Source of the DNA: Chrysosporum bergii ANA360D
GTDB lineage: Bacteria > Cyanobacteriota > Cyanobacteriia > Cyanobacteriales > Nostocaceae
DNA: 57,794 nt
Direction: 5' to 3'
Assembly (NCBI RefSeq): GCF_029891735.1
Contig: NZ_JANQDH010000023.1
Coordinates: 1 to 57,794 of the forward strand
In this document: positions 57,595 through 57,794 of the stretch, piece by piece
How the letters are laid out: every line of letters begins with the position of its first letter
Numbering within the stretch: the stretch's first letter is position 1
The notes under the pieces: generated by a model
Database searches by the model: none
What the model was told of the DNA's origin: nothing
The model's input: the letters and a program-made list of their open reading frames with translations, nothing else
Position numbers and translations under genes: made by a program

Positions 57595-57794
57595 CTAACC
57601 CATGCCTCCTCCCATACCTCCTCCCATACCACCGAAGCCGCCACCGAAGCCGCCACCGAAGCTATCACCAGAGGAGTCACCACCACCAAAGCCACCGCCG
57701 CCAAAGCTAGGCATACCACCACTTGAGGAGTCACCACTGCCAAAGCCACCGCCGCCAAAGCTAGGCATACCCCCACTTGAGGAGTCACCACTGC
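57595..57794 (-). CDS. Gly-rich C-terminal end of a gene cut by the right window edge
   Basis: On the minus strand an open frame enters from the right edge and stops at TAG (57595-57597). Its 66 visible codons are almost pure low complexity: two copies of the 18-residue unit SGDSSSGGMPSFGGGGFG (a 54-base direct repeat), then GGGDSSGDSF, GGGF repeats and a final GGMGGGMGGGMG. Such tails occur on cyanobacterial membrane or thylakoid proteins and secreted proteins, but the identifying domain lies outside the window. Strand choice rests on the coherent Gly/Ser/Phe/Met repeat; the opposite strand gives only His/Thr/Ala runs. Confidence 0.65.
   Translation of the reverse strand, partial: SGDSSSGGMPSFGGGGFGSGDSSSGGMPSFGGGGFGGGDSSGDSFGGGFGGGFGGMGGGMGGGMG

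Noticed and set aside
57538-57726. Plus-strand frame rich in His/Thr/Ala at the right edge
   Set aside because: It is the opposite strand of the Gly-rich repeat. The minus-strand reading gives coherent, repeated motifs.

Overview
The window comes from a cyanobacterial chromosome, most likely a filamentous Nostoc/Anabaena-type organism (order Nostocales). The evidence is: two photosystem II small subunits (psbK, psbM); an NblS/Hik33-type sensor kinase; a CrtO-type beta-carotene ketolase; several cyanobacteria-restricted families (DUF1823, DUF4336, a Cdv3/DivIVA-like protein); more than 30 HIP1 octamers (GCGATCGC); and Nostoc-like dispersed intergenic repeats. The DNA is moderately AT-rich by eye. 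I saw no tRNA, rRNA or CRISPR array.

Layout. 0-0.3 kb: the C-terminal end of an IS200/IS605 TnpB that runs up to the start codon of a Mn/Zn ABC permease gene (mntB). 1.4-5.1 kb: HAD hydrolase, then a TldD/TldE-like metalloprotease pair. 5.2-7.4 kb: Cdv3-like coiled-coil protein and coaD (minus strand), divergent from lgt. 7.5-10.4 kb: cobM, a VOC protein, an aldo/keto reductase and gloA. 10.8-15.2 kb: eno, argC and ribBA. 15.4-19.2 kb: an RTX-like repeat protein, bioD and a Ser/Thr kinase with a low-complexity tail. 19.6-24.4 kb: prs, a Uma2-family protein, typA and a solitary GatD-like amidotransferase. 24.7-29.9 kb: an unrecognised protein, DUF1823, an M3 peptidase and a tandem UspA protein. 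30.1-32.8 kb: a minus-strand run holding psbM, a [2Fe-2S] ferredoxin, psbK, tgt and a small conserved protein. 33-44.5 kb: cobS, a PPC-domain secreted protein, comF, GNAT, an M1 aminopeptidase with HEAT repeats, an ABC1 kinase, small membrane proteins, DUF4336, a J-domain/pentapeptide fusion and an alpha/beta hydrolase. 44.6-48 kb: nblS and purD on the minus strand. 48.2-49.2 kb: a nucleotide-sugar epimerase. 49.3-52.8 kb: an accessory patch with a type IIG restriction-modification protein and an HsdS-like tail. 52.9-57.8 kb: a transketolase/phosphoketolase-like enzyme, a truncated cytochrome P450, crtO, and the Gly-rich end of a gene cut by the right edge.

Most genes are single-copy housekeeping functions: cofactors (CoA, B12, riboflavin, biotin), arginine, purine and PRPP synthesis, glycolysis, lipoprotein maturation, tRNA modification, photosynthesis and light-stress signalling. 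They are largely independent transcription units rather than one pathway.

The more unusual layer is the repetitive DNA. At least four decayed TnpB-type insertion-sequence ends sit close to gene boundaries. A palindromic repeat family with a GCGGGC stem overlaps the 3' ends of mntB and bioD and also lies at the point where the P450 gene is cut off. I did not find a convincing new multi-gene system. The best leads are these repeat and relic patterns, plus a few unrecognised proteins.
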